Below are positions 15,997 to 25,988 of a stretch of 54,019 nucleotides of DNA, piece after piece; position 1 is the stretch's first letter, and every line of letters begins with the position of its first letter. The DNA is from an uncultured SAR116 cluster alpha proteobacterium (GTDB lineage: Bacteria > Pseudomonadota > Alphaproteobacteria > Puniceispirillales > Puniceispirillaceae): positions 1-54,019 of the forward strand of contig CACJUX010000012.1 of the NCBI GenBank assembly GCA_902596655.1, read 5' to 3'. A program made the translations under genes and the position numbers. The notes under the pieces are model-generated. The model saw only the letters and a program-made list of their open reading frames with translations. It had not been told where the DNA came from and searched no databases.

Positions 15997-16971
15997 ATGA
16001 ATTCACAGATTGTCATTGGCGGCGGTAGTTGGGGCATGGGTATTGCCGCTGCGTTGGCGGCCACCAATCAGGATGTTGGCCTGCTCGTGCGTAACCCAAA
16101 AACCGTTCAGTTGCTATCCGAAGGCAAATGCCGACAGCTGCCAGACCAGCCTGCTGTTACAGCACTTGACGCAACCATTGATCCGGGCTGTCTGCGAGTA
16201 GCGGAGTTGATATATGTTGTCGTGCCAGCAGGTGCCACACGCGACATACTCCGACTTATCAAGGAGATGGCCAATCCACAGGCCGGCGTAGTCTTCGCCG
16301 CAAAAGGCCTTGTGGCAGACGCTTCGTCTTGTGGCAGTCTGCTGCCTGAGATTGCCACGACCGATCTACCAGGTCGCCAAACTGGAATCCTATCTGGCCC
16401 AAGTTTTGCCGATGAAGTGTTGGCCGGCCTGCCAGCCGCACTGACCATTGCCGCGAAAACACCCGCTCTCATTGAGACGGTGCAACAGCGCTTTGCCGAC
16501 AGTAATCTGCGCCTTTATGGCAATGATGATCCAATTGGCGTTGCTGTTGGCGGCACCATGAAAAATGTCATTGCTATTGCCGCTGGTTGTGCGGTCGGGC
16601 TGGGATTAGGTGACAATGCAAAAGCCGCGATTCTTACTAGGGGCATCGCCGAGATGGCGCGGTTTGCTGTTGCTGTTGGCGGACGTCAGGAAAGCATTTA
16701 CGGCCTCTCCGGCGTTGGTGATCTTGCACTAACATGTGCTGGCCCTCATTCCCGTAATATGGCCTATGGTATGGCAATCGGTGCAGGGCTAGCACCTGAC
16801 ACGCGTCTGGCTGAGGGACGCCACACCGTTGCCGCATTGGCGCGGCGAGCAACAACCATGGGCTTGGACCTGCCAATCACCAATGCTGTGGACAGAGTCA
16901 TTAATCACGGTGATAATTTGCGTGATATTGTAACGCAACTGCTGGCCCGCCCAGCTGGCAGAGAAAGCTGA
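15997..16971 (+). CDS. gpsA: Glycerol-3-phosphate dehydrogenase [NAD(P)+]
   Basis: 324 aa. It makes sn-glycerol 3-phosphate from dihydroxyacetone phosphate for phospholipids. The nucleotide-binding turn is IGGGSWGMGIA at the N-terminus, followed by AAKGL, SGPSFADEV, the catalytic-lysine region GGTMKNVIAIAAG, and GLSGVGDLALTC. GAGGACAGG precedes the ATG. It follows tsaD by 30 bases, a common pairing in alphaproteobacteria. Confidence 0.95.
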   Translation: MNSQIVIGGGSWGMGIAAALAATNQDVGLLVRNPKTVQLLSEGKCRQLPDQPAVTALDATIDPGCLRVAELIYVVVPAGATRDILRLIKEMANPQAGVVFAAKGLVADASSCGSLLPEIATTDLPGRQTGILSGPSFADEVLAGLPAALTIAAKTPALIETVQQRFADSNLRLYGNDDPIGVAVGGTMKNVIAIAAGCAVGLGLGDNAKAAILTRGIAEMARFAVAVGGRQESIYGLSGVGDLALTCAGPHSRNMAYGMAIGAGLAPDTRLAEGRHTVAALARRATTMGLDLPITNAVDRVINHGDNLRDIVTQLLARPAGRES

Positions 16972-17011
16972 GAGAGCCAAAAACCTACTATCACTCAAAA
17001 AATAGGAGGGT

Positions 17012-17434
17012 GTGATACCTTATTGGCTGTTGAAATCAGAACCGTCGAACTGGTCATGGCAGGATCAGCAGAACCGCAGCGGTGCTGGCGAAGGATGGGA
17101 CGGGGTCCGCAACCATCAGGCCTCCAATAACATGAAAGCAATGAAAATTGGTGACCTTGCCTTTTTCTATCACTCGGTCAAAGAAAAGCAGATTGTTGGC
17201 ATTGTCGAAATTATCGAGCTCTATCACCCTGACCCAACCGACAGTACCGGACGCTTTGGCATGGTAACGGTAAAGGCGGTCAAAAGCATGTCGAAGCCCG
17301 TGACTCTGTCCGATATAAAAGCTGATCAGCGGTTGCAGGACATGGCACTGGTGCGACAGGCACGGCTCTCAGTGACGCCAGTTTCGCAGTCACAGTGGGA
17401 AATTATCCTCAAAAAGGGCGCAACCAGCCTTTAA
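17012..17434 (+). CDS. EVE-domain protein
   Basis: 140 aa, one EVE domain: YWLLKSEPSNWSW, WDGVRNHQASNNMKAMKIGD, FFYHS, IVGIVEI. The fold is related to PUA and YTH domains and is thought to bind modified bases in RNA or DNA. Homology requires the protein to begin at about the YW. The start is GTG 17012, with AGGAGG only two bases away, which is unusually close; ATA 17015 would have better spacing but is a rare start. It lies in the tsaD-gpsA direction and may be co-transcribed. Confidence 0.85.
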   Translation: MIPYWLLKSEPSNWSWQDQQNRSGAGEGWDGVRNHQASNNMKAMKIGDLAFFYHSVKEKQIVGIVEIIELYHPDPTDSTGRFGMVTVKAVKSMSKPVTLSDIKADQRLQDMALVRQARLSVTPVSQSQWEIILKKGATSL

Positions 17435-17439
17435 TAACC

Positions 17440-17832
17440 TTAACTCGCCGTGACGGCACGTGACTTGCGAACAAAATAGAGGTTACGCAGGTAGATAAAC
17501 AGGCCGAGCCCCTGGCCACTCATGAACACCAAATCCTGTCGCCAGATGGCGTAAAGAAACAGCACCGACCCACCACCGATGGAGAAGTACCAGAAGGCGA
17601 TCGGGATCACTGATTTGGCCTGTTTTTCAGACGAAAGCCACTGGATGATGAAGCGCATGGCGAACAGCCCCTGCCCAGCAAATCCGACAACGATCATGAT
17701 TTGCTCGGGGTGCTCGACAAGGCTTTCTGGAAGAAAGGGCAGAATTGTCGTTAGAACAATGGCCACCAGAATCGCCCCTTCTTCAATCTGCTGGGCCAGA
17801 TACATGACCAATTGACCAAACACTACTCTCAT
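17440..17832 (-). CDS. Lipid A biosynthesis N-terminal (LAB_N) domain membrane protein
   Basis: 130 aa with about three or four membrane helices. The pattern GFAGQGLFAMRFIIQWLSSEKQ, SVIPIAFWYFSIGGG and GQGLGLFIYLRNL is the LAB_N domain, found alone in envelope-sugar clusters. It is thought to help glycosyl transfer on lipid carriers. ATG 17832 overlaps the GT2 stop (TGATG). With the GT2 and GT39 genes it forms a lipid-glycosylation set. Confidence 0.85.
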   Translation of the reverse strand: MRVVFGQLVMYLAQQIEEGAILVAIVLTTILPFLPESLVEHPEQIMIVVGFAGQGLFAMRFIIQWLSSEKQAKSVIPIAFWYFSIGGGSVLFLYAIWRQDLVFMSGQGLGLFIYLRNLYFVRKSRAVTAS

Positions 17833-18620
17833 CAACCTGTTTCCCTTGAGTCGCGCGATCCAGCGCTGGTCGCAACCTCAACAACATCCCCCTGGCGCGG
17901 CGCCCGGCGCAACAGCCAGATTACCCCAAGAATATCAGATATCCCCACCAAAAGACGGTCAAAAACCCGGTATTTCGATGTGCCTTGAACACGCGGTCTG
18001 TGTGCAACCAAAACACCCGTGACGAAACCGCCATGGCGGCGTACGAGACTCGGCATGAAGCGATGCATATGGTTGAAGAACGGCAACTGCAGAAACAAGT
18101 CACGCTGCAGGACCTTAATACCGCAGCCGCTGTCTGGATGGGTGTCGCCCAGCAGCGCAGTACGAATCCATCTTGCCCCAAGCGAAGCCGCAAGCCGCAA
18201 GGCACTGTCTCGGCGCTTAGCTCGGATTCCAGCTGCCATACCATACGCCGGGCGGCCAGCAAGCAACGCTTTTTCAAGCTTAGGCAGATCGGATGGTACA
18301 TTCTGCCCATCACCATCCAATACAGCAATAAGATGACCCCGCGCGCTCAGCAGACCAGATCGAATCGCCGCACTTTGTCCAGCCTGGTGATGATGCCGCA
18401 GGACCCGCAATTGCGAAACCACCGCTTGCGCATCCGCCAGTTCAATGGGGCTATCATCGTTGCTGGCATCATCGATATAGATAATTTCAAAATTTCGACC
18501 AGACAACGCCTCACAAATTTCATCGATTAGCGGACGAATATTGCCAGCTTCGTTCATTACTGGAACCAAGACCGATATTTCGGGTGGTCTGGAGCCATTT
18601 TTTGCAGAGCGTGTAAGCAT
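17832..18620 (-). CDS. GT2 glycosyltransferase, polyprenyl-phosphate sugar synthase type
   Basis: 262 aa, GT-A fold. SVLVPVMNEAGNI opens the domain, IIYIDDASNDDS follows, and VLDGDGQNVPSDL holds the acidic metal-binding residues. It resembles dolichol-/undecaprenyl-phosphate mannosyl or ArnC-like transferases, which load a sugar on the lipid carrier at the inner face. It lacks the two C-terminal helices of ArnC. The GT39 neighbour could use its product. Confidence 0.83.
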   Translation of the reverse strand: MLTRSAKNGSRPPEISVLVPVMNEAGNIRPLIDEICEALSGRNFEIIYIDDASNDDSPIELADAQAVVSQLRVLRHHHQAGQSAAIRSGLLSARGHLIAVLDGDGQNVPSDLPKLEKALLAGRPAYGMAAGIRAKRRDSALRLAASLGARWIRTALLGDTHPDSGCGIKVLQRDLFLQLPFFNHMHRFMPSLVRRHGGFVTGVLVAHRPRVQGTSKYRVFDRLLVGISDILGVIWLLRRAPRQGDVVEVATSAGSRDSRETG

Positions 18621-18709
18621 GGGGATTAATTGCCAGCTGACATGTATGATTGAAAAACCTAGATCTTTGACCCTGTTTAACGGGTGTGGCTGTTGGCGTC
18701 AAACACCGC

Positions 18710-20407
18710 TTACTCGAACGCTAAGCGATACAGGAAAATCAGCACATCATCACCCTTTGACACATTGAAACCACTAATCTGGTAGGGTGGAAGCAATTCT
18801 TCGCCAAGTTGAGCTACCATCGCTAAAAATGCCTCACGTTGCCGGTTTTCAACAATTGCCAGTCCACCGGGTGCTTCGGCCAGAAACAACGCCGCCTCTG
18901 GACCACTGAGAAGCAACACATCACTGCCGCGCAAAAAAACCAGTGATGGCTCGTGAAACCCCGCTGCGGCAATAGCCGGTGGATTAATTTTCAGGCTTAT
19001 AATTGCCTGATCAATCGCCGTCGAGACGTGTAGACGGGAGAGTGCTGGTAGCAACCCAGAAATCAGGGAAAAATTGAACAGGGCTCCAACAAGAAGGATG
19101 ATGGCAACAGGTCTGATGCCACCACCACGTTGCCAAACAATACCCTGCCACAAAACAACGGCGAGAAATGCGAGGGAAAGCATTGCAAAGGCAAATGCCC
19201 TGCCGCCCGTCTGACCCCCGTGGGTGATAGCGGCCCAAAGAACAACAGCCGCCAGAACGCCGGCGGTTGCAAGCATTGCATATTCACCAGCCAATGCCAG
19301 ATACCGCTGGAACTTCTTATGGAGCTTGCCACTTTTCGGATTACCCGGCAAAGGCACTTCAACCGCGCAGACAAGCAGCACTGCCAATGCCGGGAAGACA
19401 GGCAGCGGATAATGGGGCAATTTTGTTGGGATAAGCTCGATCAGCAGCCAAAATGGAACGATCCACGCGATCAGGAACCGGCTCTGTGCATGCGCCAGCA
19501 ATGTTGGCATCTGCGCCACCGCACGCGGCAGCAAAATGCAGCCAGGCCATATCAGCAGCCCCACTAGCATCATATAAGTCCCGATCGGCGCGCCGTGTGA
19601 TTCCTGTGCCGACTTCACCTTGGCCAGAAAATCACCACGTAAGGCAATATCCAGAAATGCTCCATCAGTTGCTAATGTTACAAGAATTGCCCATGGCAGG
19701 GTGAGCGCGGCAAGAACCAAAAGACCTCGCACAAAACGGAGTTGTTGAAGCCATCGGTAGGAGCGATCCCATGCACAAAGCGCTGCAATCGTAACAAGGC
19801 CAAGAAGAGGGGCAATCGGCCCCTTGATCATGATGGCCGCACCCATGGAGGCCCAGAACCAAAGCCAGCTTCGCTCCGGCGGCACCCGGCCAAGCTGCAC
19901 CGCAAGATAAATGCGCATTAGCGCCATTTGCTGAGCAAGGCACAGCGCCATCAAAACTGTATCGGTTTTGGCCAGATGGGCCTCGGCAAAGGTAAGCAGA
20001 CTAGACCCAAGAACAGCAGCAGCAAGCAAAGCCCGCGGTTCACGGTAAAGGTGGGAGGCCAGATGATAGGTTCCCCAGATCGCCGCTAGAAAGGCCAATA
20101 GGCTCGGCAGTCTGTAGGCGGCAATATCATCCACCCCGAACAGACCGGCTGCCAACGATTGCAACCAGTAGATGCCAGCTGGTTTCTTGGCGCGCAACTC
20201 ATCCTGAAACCGCACCGTCACATAATCTCCACTGACAAGCATCTGTTTGCTCGCCTGGGCAAACCGGGACTCGTCACGATCCATCGGTGGCACAGTCTGG
20301 TGGCCGATCAATACAGCCGCCGCCAGCATGGCAAGCACCAAAATCAGCGCAGATTGTTTGTTCAGCAAAGACACACTTTTTCCTACAGGTCCCACATTAG
20401 GCAGCAT
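18710..20407 (-). CDS. ArnT-like GT39 glycosyltransferase
   Basis: 565 aa from ATG 20407 (the frame goes back to a TTG at 20461). It is an integral membrane protein with about 11-12 helices. The first periplasmic loop has PPMDRDESRFAQASKQML, with the acidic pair typical of PMT/ArnT enzymes, then RAKKPAGIYWLQ and YRLPSLL. It probably moves a sugar from a polyprenyl-phosphate carrier to lipid A or another envelope acceptor. The exact sugar is unknown. Confidence 0.82.
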   Translation of the reverse strand: MLPNVGPVGKSVSLLNKQSALILVLAMLAAAVLIGHQTVPPMDRDESRFAQASKQMLVSGDYVTVRFQDELRAKKPAGIYWLQSLAAGLFGVDDIAAYRLPSLLAFLAAIWGTYHLASHLYREPRALLAAAVLGSSLLTFAEAHLAKTDTVLMALCLAQQMALMRIYLAVQLGRVPPERSWLWFWASMGAAIMIKGPIAPLLGLVTIAALCAWDRSYRWLQQLRFVRGLLVLAALTLPWAILVTLATDGAFLDIALRGDFLAKVKSAQESHGAPIGTYMMLVGLLIWPGCILLPRAVAQMPTLLAHAQSRFLIAWIVPFWLLIELIPTKLPHYPLPVFPALAVLLVCAVEVPLPGNPKSGKLHKKFQRYLALAGEYAMLATAGVLAAVVLWAAITHGGQTGGRAFAFAMLSLAFLAVVLWQGIVWQRGGGIRPVAIILLVGALFNFSLISGLLPALSRLHVSTAIDQAIISLKINPPAIAAAGFHEPSLVFLRGSDVLLLSGPEAALFLAEAPGGLAIVENRQREAFLAMVAQLGEELLPPYQISGFNVSKGDDVLIFLYRLAFE

Positions 20408-20600
20408 TGCTGTCCACACACCCCTGTTTAAACCATCTTTTAACCCAGTGTGCCATATCAATTGAACGGGGGGTCAACTAGATCTAATACTGCCAGGCAA
20501 ATTTGACGCCGCCACAACGAGTGACTTACAGAGCAGCAAAATGAACTAAAGTCCAGCTATGGGAGTAAGCTGACCTACAAGATGAATTTAGGTTAAAACG

Positions 20601-21974
20601 ATGGAAAAGAACGTGAAACCAGACCGAGACAGGATGTCACAAATCCAGAAAACATCATGGCGTCATATCTGGTCAATTTCTTGGCCGATCTTTCTGGCTA
20701 ATATCACGGTGCCACTTGTTGGTGCTGTCGACACGGCAATGATGGGACACTTTCCTGACCCGGCCTATATTGGTGGTGTCGCTCTTGGTACGCTGGTGTT
20801 CAGCTTTCTCTATTCCGGGCTTAGTTTCCTTAGAATGTGTACCACCGGATTGGTGGCGCAGGCAAATGGCTACAATGATGAGGCGGAAATCGAGAATCTA
20901 CTGATCAGGGGGCTAATCATTGCCCTTACTTTGGGTTTGGTGGCGATATTGGCCTCGCCAATAATCTACTTGGTAACCAGCCAGCTGTTAGCAGCAAGCA
21001 GTAGCGTCGAGGTCCAAATGCGGACCTATATTGAAATCAGATTGTTTGCCGCACCTGCCGCTCTTGGGAATATGGTTCTGTTGGGATGCCTGTTTGGACG
21101 ACAACAGATGCGCCTATGCATGGTGCAGATCATGGTTGTCAATATCCTTAATCTGTTGCTCAACATCCTGTTTGTCATTGGCTTTGGAATGAAGATAGAC
21201 GGAATTGCACTGGCCTCTGTTGCGGCCCAATGGTTAGGGTTCGTCTTCACCATTGGCCTCATTAGCTGGCGATGGCGGGACATGCTGCGCGGCGTGATAG
21301 CACGCCTGTTCACGCGCAACCCCTCGTGGTTTGATTTGCCAGCTTTTGGCCAGTTTTTTTCACTCGGAGCTGATTTGATCCTTCGAACTTTGATGCTGCT
21401 CGCCTGTAAGGCCATTTTCCTCAACAATGCCGCTGTCCTTGGTGACATAGAGCTCGCCGCAGCACAGTTGGTAATCGTAATGTTTGGGATCATCGCGTTT
21501 GGGCTTGATGCCTATGCCCATGCTGCCGAGGCACTTGTTGGAGACGCTATTGGTCGGAAGGATCCAGTTATGCTGACACTGGCAATAAAGCGGACAAATG
21601 CGTTGGCCTGTACCTCGTCCTTGCTGATGGGCCTGATCATTCTCGCCGGTGAAATGACGATCATTGGGACGTTGACCAATCAGCAACCACTGATCGAGCT
21701 AACGGCGCGGCACTGGCATTGGGTTGCGCTGATGCCGTTCGCAGCATTTCTGGCGTTTCAGATGGATGGTATTTTTGTTGGTGCGACACGCAGCCGCGAC
21801 ATGCGCAATGCCATGCTTGTCTCAACGATTTTCTTTGTTGCTCTTATCTGGTTAACGGCGCCATATGGGCTTGTCGGATTACTGGCAGCCTTTACACTCT
21901 GGCTTGGAATGCGCGGTCTCACCCTACGGCTGCTATTGCCGCGGGTCATACGCCTAGCCATCCAGAAAGAATAG
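20601..21974 (+). CDS. MATE-family efflux transporter (DinF type)
   Basis: 457 aa with about 12 membrane helices. WPIFLANITVPLVGAVDTAMMGHF and FLRMCTTGLVAQANG are the DinF-branch landmarks. It is a Na+ or H+ antiporter that exports organic cations or other small molecules. A second start, ATG 20634, would also be reasonable. It is divergent from the ArnT-like gene and sits 43 bases before pepA. Confidence 0.88.
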   Translation: MEKNVKPDRDRMSQIQKTSWRHIWSISWPIFLANITVPLVGAVDTAMMGHFPDPAYIGGVALGTLVFSFLYSGLSFLRMCTTGLVAQANGYNDEAEIENLLIRGLIIALTLGLVAILASPIIYLVTSQLLAASSSVEVQMRTYIEIRLFAAPAALGNMVLLGCLFGRQQMRLCMVQIMVVNILNLLLNILFVIGFGMKIDGIALASVAAQWLGFVFTIGLISWRWRDMLRGVIARLFTRNPSWFDLPAFGQFFSLGADLILRTLMLLACKAIFLNNAAVLGDIELAAAQLVIVMFGIIAFGLDAYAHAAEALVGDAIGRKDPVMLTLAIKRTNALACTSSLLMGLIILAGEMTIIGTLTNQQPLIELTARHWHWVALMPFAAFLAFQMDGIFVGATRSRDMRNAMLVSTIFFVALIWLTAPYGLVGLLAAFTLWLGMRGLTLRLLLPRVIRLAIQKE

Positions 21975-22017
21975 CTTGTTGGGTTTGCTAAATTTCGCCT
22001 TTGGAGATGATACCGGA

Positions 22018-23439
22018 ATGAAAACGAAGATTACAGATTACGGCCTGCAGAAGTCAGCCAAGGGAACGCATGCGCTGATTCTGGTTCATGCTGATGAATG
22101 GGCAGCTTGGTACGAGGCTGCGGAACACTCTGCGAAAAACTGGATTACTGCGCAGGCCTTTTCAGGTCAAGCTGGAACAGCGCTGACCATGCCAGCGGAT
22201 GATGGCAGCATTGATACCGCCATTGGTGTCTTTGGTAAGCATGACATCTGGGATGGCGCCTGCCTTGCAAAGGCCCTACCGCAAGGGGGATGGCACATCG
22301 ATCCCAACCGAGGAACTATGCTCAATGCAATGGCCTATGAAATGCTAGTGCTTGGCTGGGCCCTGTCGCAATATAGCTTTGACAGGTTCAAGAATGATGA
22401 TAGCGGCAAAGGCGAGACCACGTCAAAACGTCTAGCAATTCCTGACGGGGTCAATGCTAATCGCCTGCTTGGACTCATCGAAGGTGTCTGGTTCTGCCGC
22501 GATCTGATCAACATACCAGCAAACCATATGACACCTCAGGGTCTCGAGGACAGCGCAACCGCCCTCGCTAAAAGATATGGTGCTGCAATCACTGTAATCA
22601 GCGGCGATGAATTAAAGACATCCTTTCCGGCAATCAATACCGTTGGCCGCGCTGCAGAAATTGCGCCGCGTCTAATTGATTTTACATGGGGCGACGCAGG
22701 GCCAAGAATCACCCTCGTCGGCAAGGGCATCACCTTTGACTCGGGCGGCCTTGACCTGAAACCATCAAAGGCAATGGAAATGATGAAAAAGGATATGGGT
22801 GGTTCAGCAACAGTACTGGGGCTTGCAATGGCGATCATGGCTGCAAAGCTGCCCGTCCAGCTGCGGGTAATTGTCGCCGCTGCGGAAAACGCAGTCTCTG
22901 ATCGTTCAATGCGGCCGCTTGATGTGATCGACACGCGCGCTTGCATCAGGGTTGAGGTTGGTAATACTGATGCCGAGGGGCGGCTTGTACTCGCCGATGC
23001 ACTCACGCTTGCTCGTGAGGATGACCCTGATTTCATCATTGATTTTGCCACTTTGACGGGTGCCGCAAGGGTTGCGCTTGGCACCGAATTGCCAGCGTTG
23101 TTCTGCAACCGAGACGACACCGCCACGCAGATCCTCGCCGCCAGCAGCGAAGTTGGTGATCCCCTGTGGCGATTACCGCTTTTTGATGATTATGACCGAC
23201 ATCTCGAAAATGGTCATGTTACGCTGTCCAGCACCGGCAGCACAGGTTTTGGGGGGGCCATTACCGCAGCGCTGTTCCTGCGGCGGTTTGCCGGTAATGA
23301 TAGTAACTGGGCTCATATCGACGTGATGGCGTGGAATCTTAGCAGCCAGCCGGGGCGACCACGAGGTGGCGAGGCAATGGGGCTACGGGCAATTTTTCGC
23401 TATATCGAACATCTTGCAACCGAAAAACAGTGTCAGTAA
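22018..23439 (+). CDS. pepA: Leucyl aminopeptidase (M17)
   Basis: 473 aa from ATG 22018, which has GGAG about 10 bases upstream; the frame is open further back. The M17 signature NTDAEGRLVLADAL is complete, and the metal-binding GKGITFDSGGLDLKP carries the first lysine and aspartate. It removes N-terminal residues from peptides in the cytoplasm using two metal ions. The 3' end overlaps the convergent reductase gene by seven bases. Confidence 0.92.
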   Translation: MKTKITDYGLQKSAKGTHALILVHADEWAAWYEAAEHSAKNWITAQAFSGQAGTALTMPADDGSIDTAIGVFGKHDIWDGACLAKALPQGGWHIDPNRGTMLNAMAYEMLVLGWALSQYSFDRFKNDDSGKGETTSKRLAIPDGVNANRLLGLIEGVWFCRDLINIPANHMTPQGLEDSATALAKRYGAAITVISGDELKTSFPAINTVGRAAEIAPRLIDFTWGDAGPRITLVGKGITFDSGGLDLKPSKAMEMMKKDMGGSATVLGLAMAIMAAKLPVQLRVIVAAAENAVSDRSMRPLDVIDTRACIRVEVGNTDAEGRLVLADALTLAREDDPDFIIDFATLTGAARVALGTELPALFCNRDDTATQILAASSEVGDPLWRLPLFDDYDRHLENGHVTLSSTGSTGFGGAITAALFLRRFAGNDSNWAHIDVMAWNLSSQPGRPRGGEAMGLRAIFRYIEHLATEKQCQ

Positions 23440-24362
23440 CCTCGACCCCAGTCGACCCGGTTTGCCGGCTCCTCGCCCGCCATCATTGCGTTAATGGCGT
23501 CGGCAACCTGCCGCGCGGCAGTAATAGGGTTGGTCTGCGCAGCAACATGTGGCCAGACAGAAATCTTGGGATGTGACCAGAAAATGTGATCCGCTGGCAG
23601 CGGTTCGGTTCTGAAAACATCAAGCGCTGCACCGCCAAGCTGGCCTGATTCCAACGCAGCCAGGAGGTCATCATCATCGATCTGCGGCCCACGGCCACCA
23701 TTGATGATAAAAGCACCCTCGGCCAACCGATCAAAGAAAGATTCATTCATGATGGCTGTAGTCTGCGGGGTTAGAGGCAGCACCGATACGATTATCTCAG
23801 CCCCATCAGCAAAAGCAACCAGGCCCTCCATGCCGGCAAATATTTCAACCCCCTCGAGCGAGCGCGGCGTGCGTACCCAGCCGCGCACCTGAAAGCCCAG
23901 CATTGCAAACCGGCTGGCAATGACTGACCCGATGGCACCAACACCCATCACCCCGACAATGCCACCGCTGCTGCGCCGCTGTTTGAGCGGTTTCCATTTT
24001 CGCTGCTGCTGCTGATTACGATAGTGCGGGCCGTTTCGCCAGAAATCCAACGCATTCAAAATCGCCCAGTGGCTCAATGCGTCAGACATATCGGGGTCAA
24101 TCAGCCGCACCAGCGGAATGTCCCGAGGCACTGTTTCATCAGCCATCATATGGTCAACACCCTGGCCTTGAAGTATGATGCCCTTTAGATTTGTCAGGTC
24201 GGTAAAGGTGTTGGGCGGCGGTGCCCAAACAAGGGCGAAGTCACACATGCGGCCGCTGTCGGAAAACAAATCAACGACCAGGCAATCAGGCACCAATTCA
24301 GCCAGTAACCGCTGCCACCTGGCTGCCTCTTCCGCGTCGCCATAAAAGCCTATCGTAATCAT
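23433..24362 (-). CDS. ghrA: Glyoxylate/hydroxypyruvate reductase A-type dehydrogenase
   Basis: 309 aa, D-isomer-specific 2-hydroxyacid dehydrogenase family. The NAD(P)-binding turn is GVMGVGAIGSVIA, and VSVLPLTPQT, INGGRGPQIDDDDLLAALE and GAALDVFRTEPLP follow, with HPKISVWPHVAA holding the catalytic histidine. It would reduce glyoxylate or hydroxypyruvate. The GhrA assignment is by overall pattern; another 2-keto acid is possible. Confidence 0.83.
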   Translation of the reverse strand: MITIGFYGDAEEAARWQRLLAELVPDCLVVDLFSDSGRMCDFALVWAPPPNTFTDLTNLKGIILQGQGVDHMMADETVPRDIPLVRLIDPDMSDALSHWAILNALDFWRNGPHYRNQQQQRKWKPLKQRRSSGGIVGVMGVGAIGSVIASRFAMLGFQVRGWVRTPRSLEGVEIFAGMEGLVAFADGAEIIVSVLPLTPQTTAIMNESFFDRLAEGAFIINGGRGPQIDDDDLLAALESGQLGGAALDVFRTEPLPADHIFWSHPKISVWPHVAAQTNPITAARQVADAINAMMAGEEPANRVDWGRGY

Positions 24363-24416
24363 ACTCTCTTTTCCTCACATCATAACGTGCCTATTCTGGC
24401 TCGGACGAGTAAAATC

Positions 24417-25235
24417 CTAAAAACTGTCACTAATTATGGCAATAACAGCTTCGTGCAATTCCATTGTCGCAGCACAAAGCAGGCTTGTTGTTTGTGGGTA
24501 GCGCACCGAATTCCCCTGCAGATCTGTCACACATGCACCTGCAGCCTGCATGATGGGGACGATGCCCATGATATCATGTGGTGCAAGGCTATCCTCAATT
24601 ACTAGATCAATATGCCCCGCCGCAAGAAGTGCATAATTGTGACAGTCGCCCCCATAATTCGTGATTCCTGCCAGCGCACTAACGCGGTTAAAGAAAGCAA
24701 GACCGTCAGGCGAAAATGCGTCTGGTGACGTCGTCGCCAGTCTCGATGTGGCAAGGTCATTTGACGCGCTGGCTGAAATAGGCACGCCATTGAGCCACGC
24801 GGCCTCACCAATGCCAAGATAGAGCTCATCAAGCACCGGCATATCACAAAAACCGGCAACCGGCCGACCGGAATTAAGCAGGCCAACAAGCGAGCCAAAG
24901 GTTGGCTTGCCTGAGACAAAGGCCTTTGTACCATCAATGGGATCAATCACCCATTGGTAGCCCGTACTGCCATCACCAAAGGTAACGTCATGCTCCTCTC
25001 CGAGGATATCATCGCCCGGGAAGCGACTGGCAATGGCGTCACGCAGAGCAAGCTCCACAGTCCTATCGGCAATGGTTACAGGTGATGTGTCGGACTTGAT
25101 TTCGATATCTGGGCTTGCGCGAAACCACTGTGAAATGATAGGCCGACTGATAGCAGCAAGGCCTGAAAGAAAAACAGCCAGCTCGGCATTGTCAAGCTGA
25201 CTGTGGATCCGTGAATACGTTTTCTTAGCTTTCAC
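24417..25235 (-). CDS. Inositol-monophosphatase family, HisN-like histidinol-phosphatase
   Basis: 272 aa if it starts at GTG 25235. Metal-binding motifs are GEEHD, DPIDGTKAF and HDIMGIVPI (the third is usually WDxAA, here HDIMG, as in HisN-like members). It cleaves a phosphate monoester; histidinol phosphate is the likely substrate in alphaproteobacteria. The frame extends to 25304, but there it overlaps the cytochrome gene; GTG 25235 leaves an 11-base overlap. Confidence 0.8.
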   Translation of the reverse strand: MKAKKTYSRIHSQLDNAELAVFLSGLAAISRPIISQWFRASPDIEIKSDTSPVTIADRTVELALRDAIASRFPGDDILGEEHDVTFGDGSTGYQWVIDPIDGTKAFVSGKPTFGSLVGLLNSGRPVAGFCDMPVLDELYLGIGEAAWLNGVPISASASNDLATSRLATTSPDAFSPDGLAFFNRVSALAGITNYGGDCHNYALLAAGHIDLVIEDSLAPHDIMGIVPIMQAAGACVTDLQGNSVRYPQTTSLLCAATMELHEAVIAIISDSF

Positions 25236-25794
25236 TTTCAGCTGCAATTTCTTCAGCTGTGGGCAGAGCTGCCTCAGCATCAGCCTGCTGACGCAGATAA
25301 GCAATCATGTTCGCCCGATCCTGCGGCTTCTTCAGACCGGCAAAATTCATCTTCGTTCCGGAAATATAGGCCTTCGGCTTTGCTAGAAAAGCGTTCAGAG
25401 ACTGGTAATCCCACACACCACCAAAACCGGCGAGGGCAGCTGAATATGAAAATCCATCAACCGCACCTTTTGCGGTATTGACTACTCCCCACAAAACCGG
25501 GCCCACCTTGTTCGCGCCATCGGCAGCAAACACATGACAGGCTGTGCATTTCTTCGCCAGTTTTTCACCAGCCGCCGGATTAGCATCGGCAAGTAGGGCC
25601 AGAATTGGTGCCGGACCCGTCTCACCAGGGGCGGCAACAGCCACATCCGTTGTCTCAGGAACTTCAATCACATAGGCATTTTCCACTAGCTCAGTATGTG
25701 GCACCAAAACGTCAGCGAATTTGACACCAGCCATAAGCATCAAGCCGGCGAGCAGCACGCCGGCAAAAAGTTTGTTGAAACCCAACTCATCCAT
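25225..25794 (-). CDS. Membrane-anchored cytochrome c (CycM type)
   Basis: 189 aa from ATG 25794 with GGGG upstream. An N-terminal helix (LFAGVLLAGLMLMAGV) stays as an anchor, followed by a linker rich in Pro, Ala and Val and a class I cytochrome c domain: heme site CTACH at 83-87 and axial methionine in TKMNFAG (M149). It carries electrons between complex III and oxidase in the periplasm. The C-terminal tail is acidic. Confidence 0.9.
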   Translation of the reverse strand: MDELGFNKLFAGVLLAGLMLMAGVKFADVLVPHTELVENAYVIEVPETTDVAVAAPGETGPAPILALLADANPAAGEKLAKKCTACHVFAADGANKVGPVLWGVVNTAKGAVDGFSYSAALAGFGGVWDYQSLNAFLAKPKAYISGTKMNFAGLKKPQDRANMIAYLRQQADAEAALPTAEEIAAESES

Positions 25795-25988
25795 GCTGTA
25801 TTCCCCCGATTTACAGAGCCTCCCCTCACATTGGACCACGCCATGGCGTGATGTTCATACCATCGGTGACGATGGCCGCCACAGCTGAAGGTTAAATACC
25901 TAAAATAGATGACCCCCTCAACCCTTTCCTAGCTTAGCGACGCGTTTTCCCTATGCAAAAACCCAAATATGTGATGAATTGCCGCATC

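Noticed and set aside
22536-23126. 196-codon minus-strand frame
   Set aside because: Antisense to pepA over its active-site region; Ser/Ala-rich mirror frame.
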